A DNA stretch of 64,000 nt from Chlorops oryzae (lineage: Eukaryota; Arthropoda; Insecta; Diptera; Chloropidae), in assembly GCA_020466095.1 (NCBI GenBank), contig CM035808.1, positions 34,018,502 through 34,082,501 on the forward strand, read 5' to 3'. Shown here piece after piece: positions 39,341-55,037 of the stretch. Below the pieces are notes generated by a model. It saw only the letters and a program-made list of their open reading frames with translations, was not told where the DNA came from and did not search any database. Position 1 is the first letter of the stretch, and every line of letters starts with the position of its first letter. A program made the translations under genes and the position numbers.

Positions 39341-40129
39341 AAAAAATTATTCTTATTTAATTGAGTTTGTGTGCAAAAGAAGGAAAAATTTTAGCACCAA
39401 CCGAAGGCAAATTTTTTAATAATATTTCCATTTTATGGCTAAAGGAAAAGTAATGTGTGCTTAGAACCAAAAAGGAATTGTAGTATTTAACTTTAAGGGA
39501 GGAAAATTGTGGGTTTAAAAATTAAACTCTAGGAAATTCAACTTAAAATACTTCAAGGTTAATCGTAGAGAATTTCACCAAATTAAAAAAGAGGTAAAAA
39601 TTTTTTACCTTCCAAATTTTTAAGACTAAAGAAAATTTACCCTCTTCAAAAAATACCTTAAATATTAATAAATTTAAATAAAATTCTGTTTTATTTCTTA
39701 AACTTAAATTAAAAAATTAAAATTAAAATTTCAATTTCTAAAAAGGAAAAAACTGTTAAAATTTAAAATTTAAAATGGATTTTCAAAATTTTAAAAGGGA
39801 AAAAGTAAAAAAAACCAATTATAAATTTGCCATTAAACATTTTTTGAAAATAATTCAAAAAAAAACCATTTATTTATATTTGCAATAAATTCACTTTTTT
39901 ACAAAAAAAAATATTGAAATTTTAATCTATCCTTAAAGCAGAAACGTCAAACAAATTCAGATTTTTTATCATTTATGCAATTGAATCATTAAATCAATCT
40001 CAAGAAAATATCATTCTGAGTAATAAATCTCATCAAATTATGTCTAAATTTTTGTCACTAATAAAATCTTTAGCAATATTTTAAATGTTCAATTTTAAGG
40101 TAGATGTTATCCGTTTTTCTCAAACTGTC

Positions 40130-40510
40130 AAATTTCCATAGTCCTTTTTTATTTTCGCAATTTTAATGAATATGTCCCAATCTTTTCTAATTAATTGCTT
40201 CAAGCTCAGTTCGTCGTTTTAGAAGTTCTAAAAATTGACCTTTCATCATGCGGCGGCTTGAAATCTAATAGTTTTTAATGTTTTCACTATAAGGACTTCA
40301 GTTCTGTTTTTATACTTCTTTCTTTTGTATGGATATGCGTTTTATGTCCCTTATTACCATCAATTCTTTTAAAATATTTATCAAGGCTCTTTATATCATA
40401 ATATTTCCAATCTGTACCTAGAAAATGAACTTTGCCATGCTGGGATATTATTTATTGATAATGTTCTTTAATGGAAATTACGCTTATTTTTCGAGCATAT
40501 GTATCCGTTT
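40130..40510 (-). repeat. Direct repeat of the transposon coding fragment
   Basis: About 370 bp closely matching 37690-38060 (both contain TGAACTTTGCCATGCTGGGA and TTTTATGTCCCTTAT) in the same orientation, 2.45 kb apart. Small indels differ between copies. It indicates an internal duplication of the element or insertion of a second copy. Confidence 0.75.
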
Positions 40511-40772
40511 TGATCCGATTTTAACAACGTTGTGTATAATTACTAAGAAAATGACACTTTTTGATATTGAAGTTCGTAACCAAATAAAAAAATGTTACTT
40601 TTTGATCCAGAAGCTGCTTTCCAGGTTAATTTTTCTACGAAACAAGCAACTTTTTTAACTTTATCTTTGCGGATAATGATAAAATTCAAAATTTTGAGTC
40701 GTTTAAAAATAAAAAAAAAACCAAAATTGAAAAAAGTGTAAATGTCACCTTTTGTTCCTAAGCTCCTCAATT

Positions 40773-41815
40773 ACATTTCGAGAAAAACCTAATAACATAA
40801 TTAACCTAATTAAATCATCGATCACATGAATGGACTGTGTTTCGTTAAAAAGTAATCTATTCGTTTATCTTATCAGACCTACGAAGGACATAACGATAAT
40901 ATTCCAAATTTACAGCTTTACAGCAGAGCAGAATTAAGGAAATAAAATATTGAAATCGAAAAGTTTTAATAACCGTCTTTCTTCTAGAAACAATTAACCA
41001 TTGGATATATCTTTATGGATCGTTTTATTTATTCATAAACTTTGATCACAAAAAAAAAAAAAAAAAAAAAATTAAGCCACTGGCTTAAAACGTAATAATG
41101 GACATTTTGATGGCAATACCATATTTTTTTTAGGTAATTTTTAATAGTGAGTCATTTTCTGCGTTTCAGAGAAATTATCTTTTGAGCGCTTTCAAAACAG
41201 CTGCGGATTTTTTTTTGCATTTTTAAAACCAATACAATACAAATAATACAAAAAAAACCTATCTACAGTCTGATATCCATATCATATCCCTTCAAAGAAA
41301 AAAAGTTTCGGAATTTGTTTTATATTTAATTATCATATATTTTCCTACACAGTTCCATATTAAAAAGGCGCAAAGGTAAAAATTTGGCCTTATATATTGG
41401 CTTTATATGGGTTAATATAAATGTAAATAATGAAAAGTTTTGTGAATGGATTTGAATTCTTAAAAGTTTCGCACGCGTAGAGCTTAAAGGAAAATCCTGC
41501 AATAACACCGTTATAAATCTACCAAAGGGTAGTAAAACTAAGATGAAACAGCTCTACTTGAGGGAATGCTCTTTTGTGGTTATGGCTAAATCTAGATCAG
41601 AAATTCGGATTCATCGATTCCGAAAACTTATAGTGAACACAATAAGAACCTCTACTCTGAAACTTTTTTGTGGCGCTGTGTAATTGTGTAAGTGTCAAAA
41701 TTAAAAATATATCAAAAATATATCATCTAGACTCTGATTATACACACATACAGTCGAAATTAGATCCATGGATGGTGGTGGTTTTATATTGTTTTGTTCA
41801 AATTAAGAAATAACA
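40773..41815. other. Gene-free stretch
   Basis: AT-rich, with a poly-A run of about 22 near 41049-41070. No coding signal. The 60-codon ORF at 41326-41508 is unsupported. Confidence 0.4.
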
Positions 41816-41817
41816 AG

Positions 41818-42450
41818 TAAGGGTGTTATAGTCAGGCGAGCCTGACAATAAAATACCCGACACAGACAGACATATTCAAATAATTTTTAATACCAAGAGG
41901 GTTTTAAGGTCATAAGGGGCCCCATATGCTGACTTTTGTTAAATTTCTTTGAAAAAACCGCCTCTTTGCCACGCCCACTTTTCCAAATTTTTTGAGTTCT
42001 AATCGGAGGCTTAAATATACGCTCAAATTCTAAGTTTCATTGAAATATTTCGAAAAAGTCCGATTTTGGGGCAGTTTTGAGATTTTTGTGACAGACCCTT
42101 GTACTGGAGGTACCCTTAATAATGGACCTATCAACGAAATTTTTAGAGAGGATGTTGATGGGAACAAAGGAAGCATAAGTGTCAAATTTCGTTCAAGTCC
42201 TATTTAAATTTCGGGTGGAGAAGGTAATTTTCGAAAAACGCCCATCGGACATGTTCAACTAGCAAATTTCATCAAAATATCTTGCAAAACTCCGGTTTTA
42301 GAGCAGTTTTTGTGATTTTCGTAACAGACCACCCTAGTACTGGAGTATCCCTAAAAATGGTCCGATCGGGTCCATTCTTGAACTTGTTCCTACTCATGTC
42401 CCCGTGAGCACGCATACCAAATTTCGTCAAGATAGCTCACAGAGTGTGTC
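41818..42450 (-). repeat. Dispersed repeat family R2, left copy (inverted relative to 48478)
   Basis: Reads, on minus, the same series as 48478-49110 on +: GAGCTATCTTGACGAAATTTGG, CACGGGGACAT, GGACCCGATCGGACCATTTT, TACTAGGGT, CTGCTCTAAAACC, GGGACTTGAACGAAA, and GAAACTTAGAATTTG. The outer word ACCCGACACA occurs in both. The two copies flank Pfrx. No coding capacity was seen. Confidence 0.75.
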
Positions 42451-42546
42451 TGGTAATTGGCGCTTCAAGTGACCGCAAGAGATCTTCTTTTAGAATGGTT
42501 ATGAGTATGGTTATTTTTCGATAGTATCTCATTGCCCAAAGAGACA

Positions 42547-42974
42547 TCCCGCGAGGGGAATCAATTTATGATTCACGGGCTTGGCAAACCCGCGGACCCT
42601 AGCCAACAGTTCGACCATTCCTGGCAGATTGGGTATAGCATCCTTAAAATGGTAGTGGCTTGTGTCAAGTCACGAACGGTAGAGCAATTGACCTTAGCTT
42701 GGCAAGGGAGGCCCCCTTGTGGGAGGCTCGTCAGGGCTGTGGTTGCTTAACAGTGAGCTAACATTACACCATTATCAATGGGTTCCAATATTGTGGCTTA
42801 TCCCTGCGTGAGGAAAATATTGGCACACTCTGAACTTCGTACAGTACGTCACTGTGAGAAGGCACACAGTGGCAACCGCCAGTTTGTTAATACTGGCCAT
42901 GCACATTGAGGTACCGTGGAGTGGAAGCCCACCCAGGGTATGTACCCACGTTAAACTCAACTATGTATGTAAGT
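42547..42974 (+). mobile_element. 428-bp retro-insertion with 11-bp duplication, unclassified
   Basis: GC-richer than its surroundings. Bracketed by CCAAAGAGACA at 42536-42546 and 42975-42985. It begins TCCCGCGAGGGGAATC and ends CTATGTATGTAAGT, a short tandem-type tail. A duplication of this length and a tail without TIRs indicate a SINE or a 5'-truncated LINE 3' region. The 72-codon ORF (42532-42750) crosses the left boundary and is not real. Confidence 0.65.
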
Positions 42975-42989
42975 CCAAAGAGACAGTTG

Positions 42990-44740
42990 AATGTATTGGC
43001 TGTCAAATAAAGACGGGGAAGTACTGAAATAATTCGGACCAGTCGGGGAGTAGTTTGAGAGCAGTCGCATTTACTTCAGGGAAGCTTATAATTAAATAAA
43101 AAAAATAAATATATCAACTGTAAAAGCGTAGTCTTTTGAGCACTGGGTCTTTTCTAAGTTAATTCATTTTTCAAAGATGACCTTAACCTTTCCAGAAGCC
43201 TCCAGTGAGTACACGGATCCAGCTCGACGTGCTTTCAAATTCTTTTCACTGTAAGGCGGATTCTGCTTCAAATTAAAAACAGTTTTATAGTGCAAGCTAA
43301 TCTGCCCCTTTGAATAATCATTTGTTTACATAGATTTATAAACTAATTCCACTTTGGTCCTTTTTTCTTTTGTCGCAGAAAATAACTAAAAAATGGTCTT
43401 CACAATCGTTGATGATTTCATTATTTATCCTTGACAAATTTCTTCAATCCTGCCGTCTGCACTTTTTAGAAGGTAGAAAAAACTATTTCATTACTTTTTC
43501 TTAATGTGAAAGCAATAACTCGAACATTAAAACACCAAACACATTTAGATGAAGAACTAAGTAGTTTTTAATTATAGTATACGGATACATGGAACAATAG
43601 TTAGATAGTTTCCTTTTGTCAATAGCACCAAATTGCAGGCTTTTACATAATTTCAGAAGAAGTACATGAATTTAACAAAGCAAAATTTAAAAGTTATTAC
43701 AAAAAAATGGTAAAACAAAAAATTTTCGAAACAAACGAACAATTTGAATCTTGGTTGTTTTTTTTTTTTTTTTTAGTACAATATTGCACCTAACCTCACA
43801 AAATATATTGACATACAATTACGCATACAAATAGTCACAAAGCCGTTTCATCATTACTACTTAGAGATTCCTCACTAAAACATATATTTATGTATTATAT
43901 CCACATATATTAATGTATATCCATTCTATGCACGTCAGCTTATAAAAACAGTCTGAATTCTTACAGTGTACAAAAACAATTTAGATAAGTCATCTTAATA
44001 ATTTTTTTAAATAATATTTTTCACATTTACCAGGCATAGTTTGAAAAAATAAAAATGTATATAGATATATATGTAAATTTGGTTAACAATTACAGTAAAC
44101 ATTCAGTAAAAATAGAAAAAAAACATTTCATATACTTTTTAGATACGTTAATAAAAGAAATGCGTGCGTTTCTAGCTTAAATTAAATGATTTTATCGAAG
44201 TGTATAAAATTATGTAGAGTAAGAAAAATATATCTGAGGAGAGAAGTAATACACTCTCGATTGACAAAAAAAGTCGATCACAAGCTGAAGAAACTCGCAA
44301 AAATTGTCGACAATTCCGGTGGAAGTTTTTCTTTCGGAATATAGTCAAAAATCAATAGATAAAATAAATCGAAGAGGAATTTGGTAGAGTGGGCACTCGT
44401 ATAGCGAAGCGCCTTCATCTCCTTTTTTTTTTTTTTTTTTTTTTTTAAGACACTATCAAAGCGATTAGAACCTAAACTTAATTATGACATACTATTTTCT
44501 CGTTTCAATTGGGTGTTTGAACTGTCATTTGGCGTACTCCTTCAGCTTGGAATCTTTCTCTTTTGATCCATTGAATCGAATGATGCAGTGATTTGTTTAC
44601 AATGTATTGGATTTTTGTTGAAAGAGTGTCTGTTGTTGTCTGTTTCTTGGAGATGATTGTAGCCGCTGAAGCTCTTGATGTTGTTGATCTTGTTGTTGCT
44701 GCTCAAATTGTCGTAACGGCTGTTGCGATTTAGCCATTGG
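42990..44740. other. Gene-free stretch including the probable Pfrx 3' UTR
   Basis: Downstream (minus) of the Pfrx stop at 44744. A run of 24 T (44423-44446) is a poly-A tract on the transcript strand about 300 bases after the stop. The minus-strand ORF at 44542-44817 overlaps the Pfrx end in another frame and is a shadow. Confidence 0.45.
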
Positions 44741-44743
44741 CGG

Positions 44744-48477
<3,734 letters not shown>

Positions 48478-49115
48478 TATACCCGACACACTCTGTGTCG
48501 AGGGTATATTGCGTTTGTGCGGTTGTGTGTAACACCCAGAACCAGTCGAGATAGACCATACAAAATATATATAGAAATGATCAGCGTCACTAGGAGGAGC
48601 TATCTTGACGAAATTTGGTATGCGTGCTCACGGGGACATTAGTAAGAACAAGTTCCAGAATGGACCCGATCGGACCATTTTTGGGGGTACCTCCAGTACT
48701 AGGGTCTGTTATGAAAATCACAAAAACTGCTCTAAAACCGATGTTTTTCAAGATATTTTGATGAAATTTGGCATTTGAACATATTTTAGGTCAATTAATG
48801 TGATAAAAAAATTAGAAAAATGGGCGTGGCAGAAGGGCGTTTTTCGAAAAATTGTCTCCTACTCCCGAAACGCCTATGGGACTTGAACGAAAATTGGCAC
48901 TTATACTTCCTTTGTAGCCATAAACATCCTGCCCAAAAATTTTCTTGATCGGTCCATTATTAAGGGTACCTCCACTACTAGGGTCTGTCACAAAAATCTC
49001 AAAAGTGCCCCAAAATCTGACTTTTTCCAAATATTTCAATGAAACTTAGAATTTGGCGTATATTCAAGCCTCCGATTAGCAATTCGAAAAACTGGAAAAC
49101 GAGGCAAAGGGCGGT
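48478..49115 (+). repeat. Dispersed repeat family R2, right copy
   Basis: Starts ATACCCGACACACTCTGTGT and GAGGGTATATTGCGTTTGTG and carries the word series listed for 41818-42450, in inverse orientation. This is a very common kind of fly dispersed repeat (GGGTATATT...GACGAAATTTGG). Confidence 0.75.
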
Positions 49116-49504
49116 CAAATAACCCTCTGCACGCTAATTTCAATTTTTGATTCTATTAATTGCCTTTAAACATGTTCAAATACAAACTAAAGAAAAATGA
49201 TAAAGAAAATTAAATTGGAAGGATGCTGGTGAAATTAATACAATTATGAATTCCACACAAAGCGTTAGACTCCAGAAAAATCTCCAATCGTTGATTGTAA
49301 CTACGAGTAATCAAATTATTAAGTATGATGAGGTGAAAAGAACAAGAATATATGCCGAGGAACTTTCGAAAAGTTTAAGTCCAATATATTCCCAGTTTTA
49401 TTTTTACATTTGTGATTTAACGGGGACTACAAAAAAAGAATTGATTACGTTTCTCCTAAAAAATTTCATTCGACTTTATATAAAAAAATTTTTTTTTTAA
49501 TTAA

Positions 49505-50160
49505 CCCTCTACTGCATAATATATGTATTAACCCTGGAAGGGCATTTGTTTCCAAAAATTAACTTTTCCGAATGTTCAAAATGTTCAAAATTTAACAAAT
49601 GGAAGGATATCAACGATATTTTTTCTAAGCTTTTCCCTATTTTTGAAGAAAAAATTCATAAAATCTAAAATTAATTTTTTAAGGCTTCCCATGAGAGCAA
49701 AATTTCGATTAAAAGTTAATCTCTTAACTTTTACGGGAGTACACTATATTAGGTTTTTTTTTTGACAAAAAATGCAAAAACGAATAGTGCTAATCAATAA
49801 ATTATTTATTTTTTTAAATCAAAATTATTTAATTAAATAAAAATTAAATAATTAAATAAGCGGGGAAAATTTTTTTTGTGTAAAATGGTTTTTTCTGGAT
49901 GAAATATTGAATTGGTAAAAAAGTTATTTTCGCTAAAAATGGTTTTATTAACCCTTTACTGCATGTTACATCAAAAAAAGCGACATTATACGTGCTATCA
50001 CAACGGGCGCATTTGGTGCCTAAGTGTATCACCCTTGCTGACAGCCACAATAACCTAACCTAAATAGACGATATAGGTTCCCATCAGCACAATAATTATG
50101 TTTCCGTTTTTTTTTTTTTTTTTGTTAGAAACCATTAACGGGTTCGTATGCAATAGAGGG
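49505..50160. mobile_element. piggyBac-like TTAA element, non-autonomous
   Basis: TTAA at 49501-49504 and 50161-50164 flanks ends CCCTCTACTGCATAATAT and (inverse) CCCTCTATTGCATACG. A further internal end TTAACCCTTTACTGCATG lies at 49949, so this may be two elements sharing a right end. A LINE/SINE-type tail (ATCACAACGGGC...CAATAACCTAACCTAA) is embedded at about 49988-50065. No transposase. Confidence 0.65.
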
Positions 50161-50768
50161 TTAAACAAATATTTTTAAAAAATTCTCCAAATAACTTATT
50201 ATATTTTTCAAAAAATTTTATACAAAATTTTATCACTCTTGGGACTGGATAAAAATTCTCATTGAAAAATATCCATAGAAACATTCCTCCTTTAATTTAG
50301 AACTTTTTGAAAGCCCTCTGCTGCTATATGCACCATCGAATGGCGATACTATCACAAATACAATGCATTGTTAATTGATGCTCGCTCTCCAAGCAAAAGG
50401 CTATCAGTTTATAGTGCGTCAAAGGAAAATATCAGCCATCGAAGTAAACAAATAAAAAATCAACGTTGGAAAGTGGGAGTGAATTTAAATTATAAAAGAG
50501 CATCAGAGCATTGAGAACGGGTAAAAGAGAGTATGAACAAATAAGATTACAATCTATTGAGTTATTTCTTATTGGATGCACTCAATTAAATTATTCAAAA
50601 AAAAAAAAACAATAATGAAAAAAACCCGATGGAAAATTGAATGAAAGCGTCAGCATTTAAATTGAAGGAAAATAAAAAAATATAAAAAAATATGCAAGAC
50701 GACGATTTAATAAAAAAAATAATTTCCTAGTTTTCAAGCATCTTTAAATTAAATTTTTTTTTTATATA

Positions 50769-51010
50769 TTTTCCGAACGAAAGGGTATATTAAGTTTGGC
50801 ACGGAGTATGTAACAGACCAAAGGAGTCGCGATAGATATAGACATATATATATATTCTTGATCAGGGTGACGAGAGGAGTCGATCTGGCCATGTCTGTCT
50901 GTCTGTCGGTCACACTTTATTTTTCGTAATTTACTCCTAAGCCATATCATATTGAAATTTGGCATGGACTTGAACCAGGTAAATGACCGAAAAACTGCAT
51001 ACAAATTTTT
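50769..51010 (+). repeat. Dispersed repeat family R3
   Basis: GGGTATATTAAGTTTGGCAC, a TATATATATATTCTTGATCA block and GTCGATCTGGCCATGTCTG. A second, more diverged member is at 53275-53420. Widespread type in fly genomes, non-coding. Confidence 0.6.
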
Positions 51011-52525
51011 TTCGTAGTCCCTTCTTGGGTCGTGGGAAGTGGTTCAGAAGATTCAAAAATCACGATTTTTAACGTTTTTCCTGGATAAATTTTTTACTAT
51101 ACATCCCAGCTTATTGAAATTGTGTGTGTATAGCTACTGTGTAGACTTAAGCTTTCGCTGAAAAAAAAATTGCGACATCGCTATAACTATGGTCATCATC
51201 CTACACATTTGAAAAAAACACTCTTTTTCTTATTCTCATATCTGTATACAAAAATGATTTTTTTTTTTTGCTTCTTCTGATTGTGTATTTAGCCGCCAAA
51301 TAAAGTCGTCACTTATGGTTAAATTTTGACCATGACCATCATTCGCGAAAATTTTGTGCTTAATAATAATTTCGAGTTTAAGAAGCTAAATCGAAGTACA
51401 GATAAGGTATAACTAGATATCCAAGCTAGAACAACAAAAACTGCAGGAATTTTTGTTAGGGTAATGTTTTAACATATTTTAGGCTGAGGAAAAGGTATGT
51501 GTGCAATCGGCTTAGCCGATGTAAACTTCTTTACTTGTTTTTAGTTATATTTGATAATACAATCAAATGAGAAAAACGTATGATTTTCTTTATTCTAATC
51601 TATAGAAATCGTATTGAGGACCTCAAGCTGCCCCTGTTATCAACAATCAAATAAATTTTTAATTGATTCCGATCGTTTTTCCTAAAAAAAAAATTGGTTT
51701 TGAATGACGTCAAACATAAAATTTAAACAAATAAAAATAAACTGAAGATAACGCCGTTCACGTAATGGAAAATATTCAGGAAGTATTAACGCCTAATTTT
51801 TAATTCCAAAATAAATATAATTCACTTGCCAAATGAACTCCTAAAATGATTTTTTAAGTCTTCAAGAACTAGATAAGAGGCAACTATTTAAAACGGCCTC
51901 TAAAAAAGGCAAAATGCTCGTTTTGCGAAAAATTATAGTCATTCCAAAAATGGTTTGTTTCATTTCCTCACTCCTTAATTTGAAATGTATTTTAGTGAAA
52001 TGAGACGCCACAACCCTGTCCAATAGGAATTTACAACGTTGAAGTCAACATGAAGTCAACATAAAAAATGTGTTAAGAAAATCAGCCACATTTAAGGGCT
52101 TTGATCATTACAATAATCGGAATTTTTCATCCAGTGCAATTGCTTTCGACGAATCATAAGATGATCTTAACTGGATTAATTACAATATAATTAGTACTCT
52201 TTTGTTGTGTGAATAATTGAAATATGTATTCAGTTACATATGGTCAACTGCAATCTTTCACACTGAACTAAAAATTTGAAGCATATTTAAAGGGGTCTTT
52301 TTTTTTTACTTTAGTTTTCTGCGGGACTTGTTACACCCAGTAGTCAGTAGGTCGCCCCCGATATTTGTGACATGCCAAAGTGCCAGTCCTTGATGACTAG
52401 CCATTTCACCTACCACATGAACCTGAAAGAGTAGATAGGCCTCAGCTCACATTTCCCTATTCGCTGCGTATTATTGTTTTTGCTGTTGTCTGCTTTTAGC
52501 TCGCATTCTGATCATTTGTCCGTCA
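51011..52525. other. Gene-free stretch
   Basis: AT-rich relic sequence. 51318-51360 resembles the 39.0-39.3 kb tandem unit. No coding signal. Confidence 0.4.
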
Positions 52526-52528
52526 AGC

Positions 52529-52605
52529 GTTCGATAGCTCTGTGGTTCAAGCTGTGACTCGACAGCCGGGGGGTTCGGGGTTCAATCCCTGCGGGCGGCG
52601 AGAAT
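52529..52605 (+). repeat. tRNA-like module 1 (SINE head)
   Basis: ATAGCTCTGTGGTTCAAGC (A-box region) and GGGGTTCAATCCCTGC (B box), followed by GGGCGGCGAGAATTTTTCC. The anticodon-like arm has a six-base loop and the acceptor arms do not pair, so it is a tRNA-derived repeat, not a gene. Same family as 37075-37145. Confidence 0.6.
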
Positions 52606-52840
52606 TTTTCCTAAATTTTTTTACTTTTTTTATACATTAGAGTTTGTTTTTTTTTGTTCATAGTTCTGTTATTTTGGAAGACAAACATTTTCCCCTAAAT
52701 TTTTAAGGTTTTATTATTTTTTTTTAAATGGTTCATTTTCAAGTAAACAATTTTTGGAGTGAAAAAATTCGTTAAATACGTTTCCCAAAATCTGAGCAAC
52801 GCTAAACTCAAGTGAGCATTTTGACCAAAAAATTAAATTC

Positions 52841-52915
52841 GTTCGTTTAGCGTAATGGTTAAGGTGTTCGCCCAGCGATCTGGTGGTCAGCGGTTCGAGG
52901 CTCGGTGGAGGCGAG
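52841..52915 (+). repeat. tRNA-like module 2 (SINE head)
   Basis: TTTAGCGTAATGGTTAAGGT (A-box region) and GCGGTTCGAGGCTC (B box), followed by GGAGGCGAGAAAATTTT, an analogous tail to module 1. It probably derives from a different tRNA. Cloverleaf pairing is poor. Confidence 0.55.
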
Positions 52916-53274
52916 AAAATTTTAAGAGAAGTAAGTAAAAAAGAATTAAAATAAAAAATAGATAATCAAAAAAATATAAAAATTAATAAAATAATAAATA
53001 AATTCAAAAAAAGTCAAAACAAAAAATGAAATTTTTCTTTTTTCTCAGTCGCTGGTGCTAGGCCATTTTCCTGCCCCTTTTCGCTAGCGAAATGAATGGT
53101 TAAAGGTGGCGCATAAAAGGACGACCTGTCCCCGGCAATGAGATCATAATGTTAAATTCGCCAGCGTCTTGGATAGGAAAGGGACCGATCCCCGACACCC
53201 AGTGACTAGTGAAATCGCTAGTGTTGTGGTGGCTCCGCTGACTACTGGGCAGTTAGAACTAAGCTCTGAAAATA

Positions 53275-53800
53275 TAGATAAAATATATATATATATATAT
53301 ATTCTTGATCAGGATCGAAAACTAAATCGATTTAGACATGCCCGTCTGTCTAGCCGTCTGTGGTCGTATCTTCTTCCAAATGACTACCCGCGGGTGGAAA
53401 AATCACGTCAAAATTTGGCACACAGGTATGTTGGGCGATAACCGCCCACTTTCACGCCCATAAAAAGATATTTTTCGTAACTTCCCCAGCAAAAAAGGGT
53501 CGAAGCTTCAGATTCGAAACATATGTATGTAGTTCAAGAGGAATGGAAGGTGTATGGGGAAAAATTGATTTGTTCCGCCCACTGCCATGCCCGCAACCAT
53601 TAATTTTTTGTAACTTCCGTACGAAAAATGAAAACAAAAGGGTTGCCAAAATTGTCGGGACGCTCGGTACATCAAAGTCGGGAATGATCGGTTTTAGCTT
53701 TCTTACTATTTTCTTCTGATTTGGGGTAGATATTTTCAACTTTGCACTGCCAAATCGGTATCAAGGAGCGCTGGGATACAGTAACAGTATTAGAAGGAGT
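53275..53800 (+). repeat. Dispersed repeat family R3, second copy
   Basis: TATATATATATTCTTGATCAGG, GCCCGTCTGTCTAGCCGTC, and words such as AAATTTGGCACACAGG and CGCCCACTTTC follow the order seen in such repeats. It runs up to the duplication of the Mutator-like element. Confidence 0.55.
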
Positions 53801-53813
53801 TGTCCAGTTTTAT

Positions 53814-55037
53814 ATGTATATGAACTTAGCGAAACACTTTTTCAATTTGAATTTCTAAACTATCCTATAATTAGCCGTTAATTAACCGTTAATTAATCGT
53901 GAAAGAAAAAAATTTACCGCTCATCTAGTTTTTTTTTTATGCGATGTTTCGCTAAGTTCATATTTGCGGCATTTGAGTCGAAAATTTAATTTTTTTATGC
54001 TAGGATTATTATTTGGCCAGTTAGGAGAAGGAACCAAAAATGCAGTTTTAAAAAAAGGTAATAATTATAACATATTATTAAAACATAACAAAAACTAATC
54101 CAATATTCTTCATATTAGGCTCGTTTAAAAAGTAATTTTGTAAATTTTTCTAATATGCATACCGAACATGCTCGTTCTTGTTCCTACGGCATCTATATCA
54201 TAGATTGAAGTTCGTGAGGTATTGTTCTTTAATTTAAGCCTAATCTTGTATGAAGACCCCCCTAAGGAGGGGAGATAGAGGGTAGGTATGTTCGAAGAAA
54301 ATGTTTAGGGTAAAAAATAATGGGGGTCGGTCAAACATATCATCTCTCTAGGAGGGGTTTGACTGTAGTGACGGCCATTTTTAATGAAAATTTGATAAAA
54401 TGAAGGTAATTTTGTATGGAGGCCCCCCTAAGGATGGGAGATAGGGGGTAAGTATATTTGGGTGAAATGTGTAAATGAAAATAATAGTTGAGATTAGTCA
54501 TACATTTTAACCCATTTATGCCATTGGTGCGTGGTTTGCACCAATTTTATAAAAAGGGTACTTTTATATGGGAGCCCCCTTAAGGAGCGGAGATAGGAGG
54601 AAAGTTTGTTCAGATAAAATGTTACGGGGGAAAAATTAATGAGGGTCGCTCTCACATTTTACACACTTTCTGACCTCCCTTACAGAGTTATGGCAACTAT
54701 AGTAAGATTTGGCGGGGTTTTTGTGAACTTTGACCCCCGTGGGGCACGTCTAAGCGGCGTCCTACAGAAAAAAAATTTTGGCCCATAAAGTTTTTCGAGG
54801 AACCCTACAAAATGAGACCACCCCACCTAAGAAATTCCAAAAAGTCGTTTTTAACGTCATGTCTACTGTTTATGCTTGCTTAGTCCGCTGCCACATTAGC
54901 GAAACATCGCATAAAAAAAAAACTAGATGAGCGGTAAATTTTTTTCTTTCACGATTAATTAACGGTTAATTAACGGCTAATTATAGGATAGTTTAGAAAT
55001 TCAAATTGAAAAAGTGTTTCGCTAAGTTCATATACAT
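53814..55037. mobile_element. Mutator-like (MULE-type) non-autonomous element
   Basis: 1,224 bp with terminal inverted repeats of 142 bp that appear identical, starting ATGTATATGAACTTAGCG (53814-53955 and 54896-55037). It is bracketed by a perfect 9-bp duplication CAGTTTTAT (53805-53813 and 55038-55046). Long TIRs plus a 9-bp duplication are the Mutator signature. The interior holds about three 155-bp degenerate tandem units (near 54250, 54415 and 54570; CCCCCTAAGGA..GGAGATAG). No transposase. The identical TIRs suggest recent mobility. Confidence 0.8.

Larger units (their letters stand above)
36270..40768 (-). mobile_element. 4.5-kb TIR DNA transposon relic, superfamily unassigned
   Basis: The left end at 36270 (GAGGAGCTTAGGAACAAAAG) is repeated inverted at the right end (40768). 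The match is about 38 bp and is flanked by AATT on both sides (palindromic, so either duplication or part of the repeat). Sequences related to the TIR interior (AATGTCACCTTTTG) recur at about 37389, 37451, 40549 and 40596, as transposase-binding subterminal repeats would. It contains a decayed minus-strand coding region (37540-38460), a second partial copy (40130-40510), a tRNA-like module and tandem repeats. Confidence 0.65.

Noticed and set aside
42532..42750. ORF of 72 codons in a GC-rich stretch
   Set aside because: It crosses the boundary of the 428-bp insertion, so it cannot be a conserved gene.
52529..52605. A functional tRNA gene
   Set aside because: A and B boxes are present, but the acceptor and anticodon arms do not pair properly and the family is repeated with a SINE-like tail.
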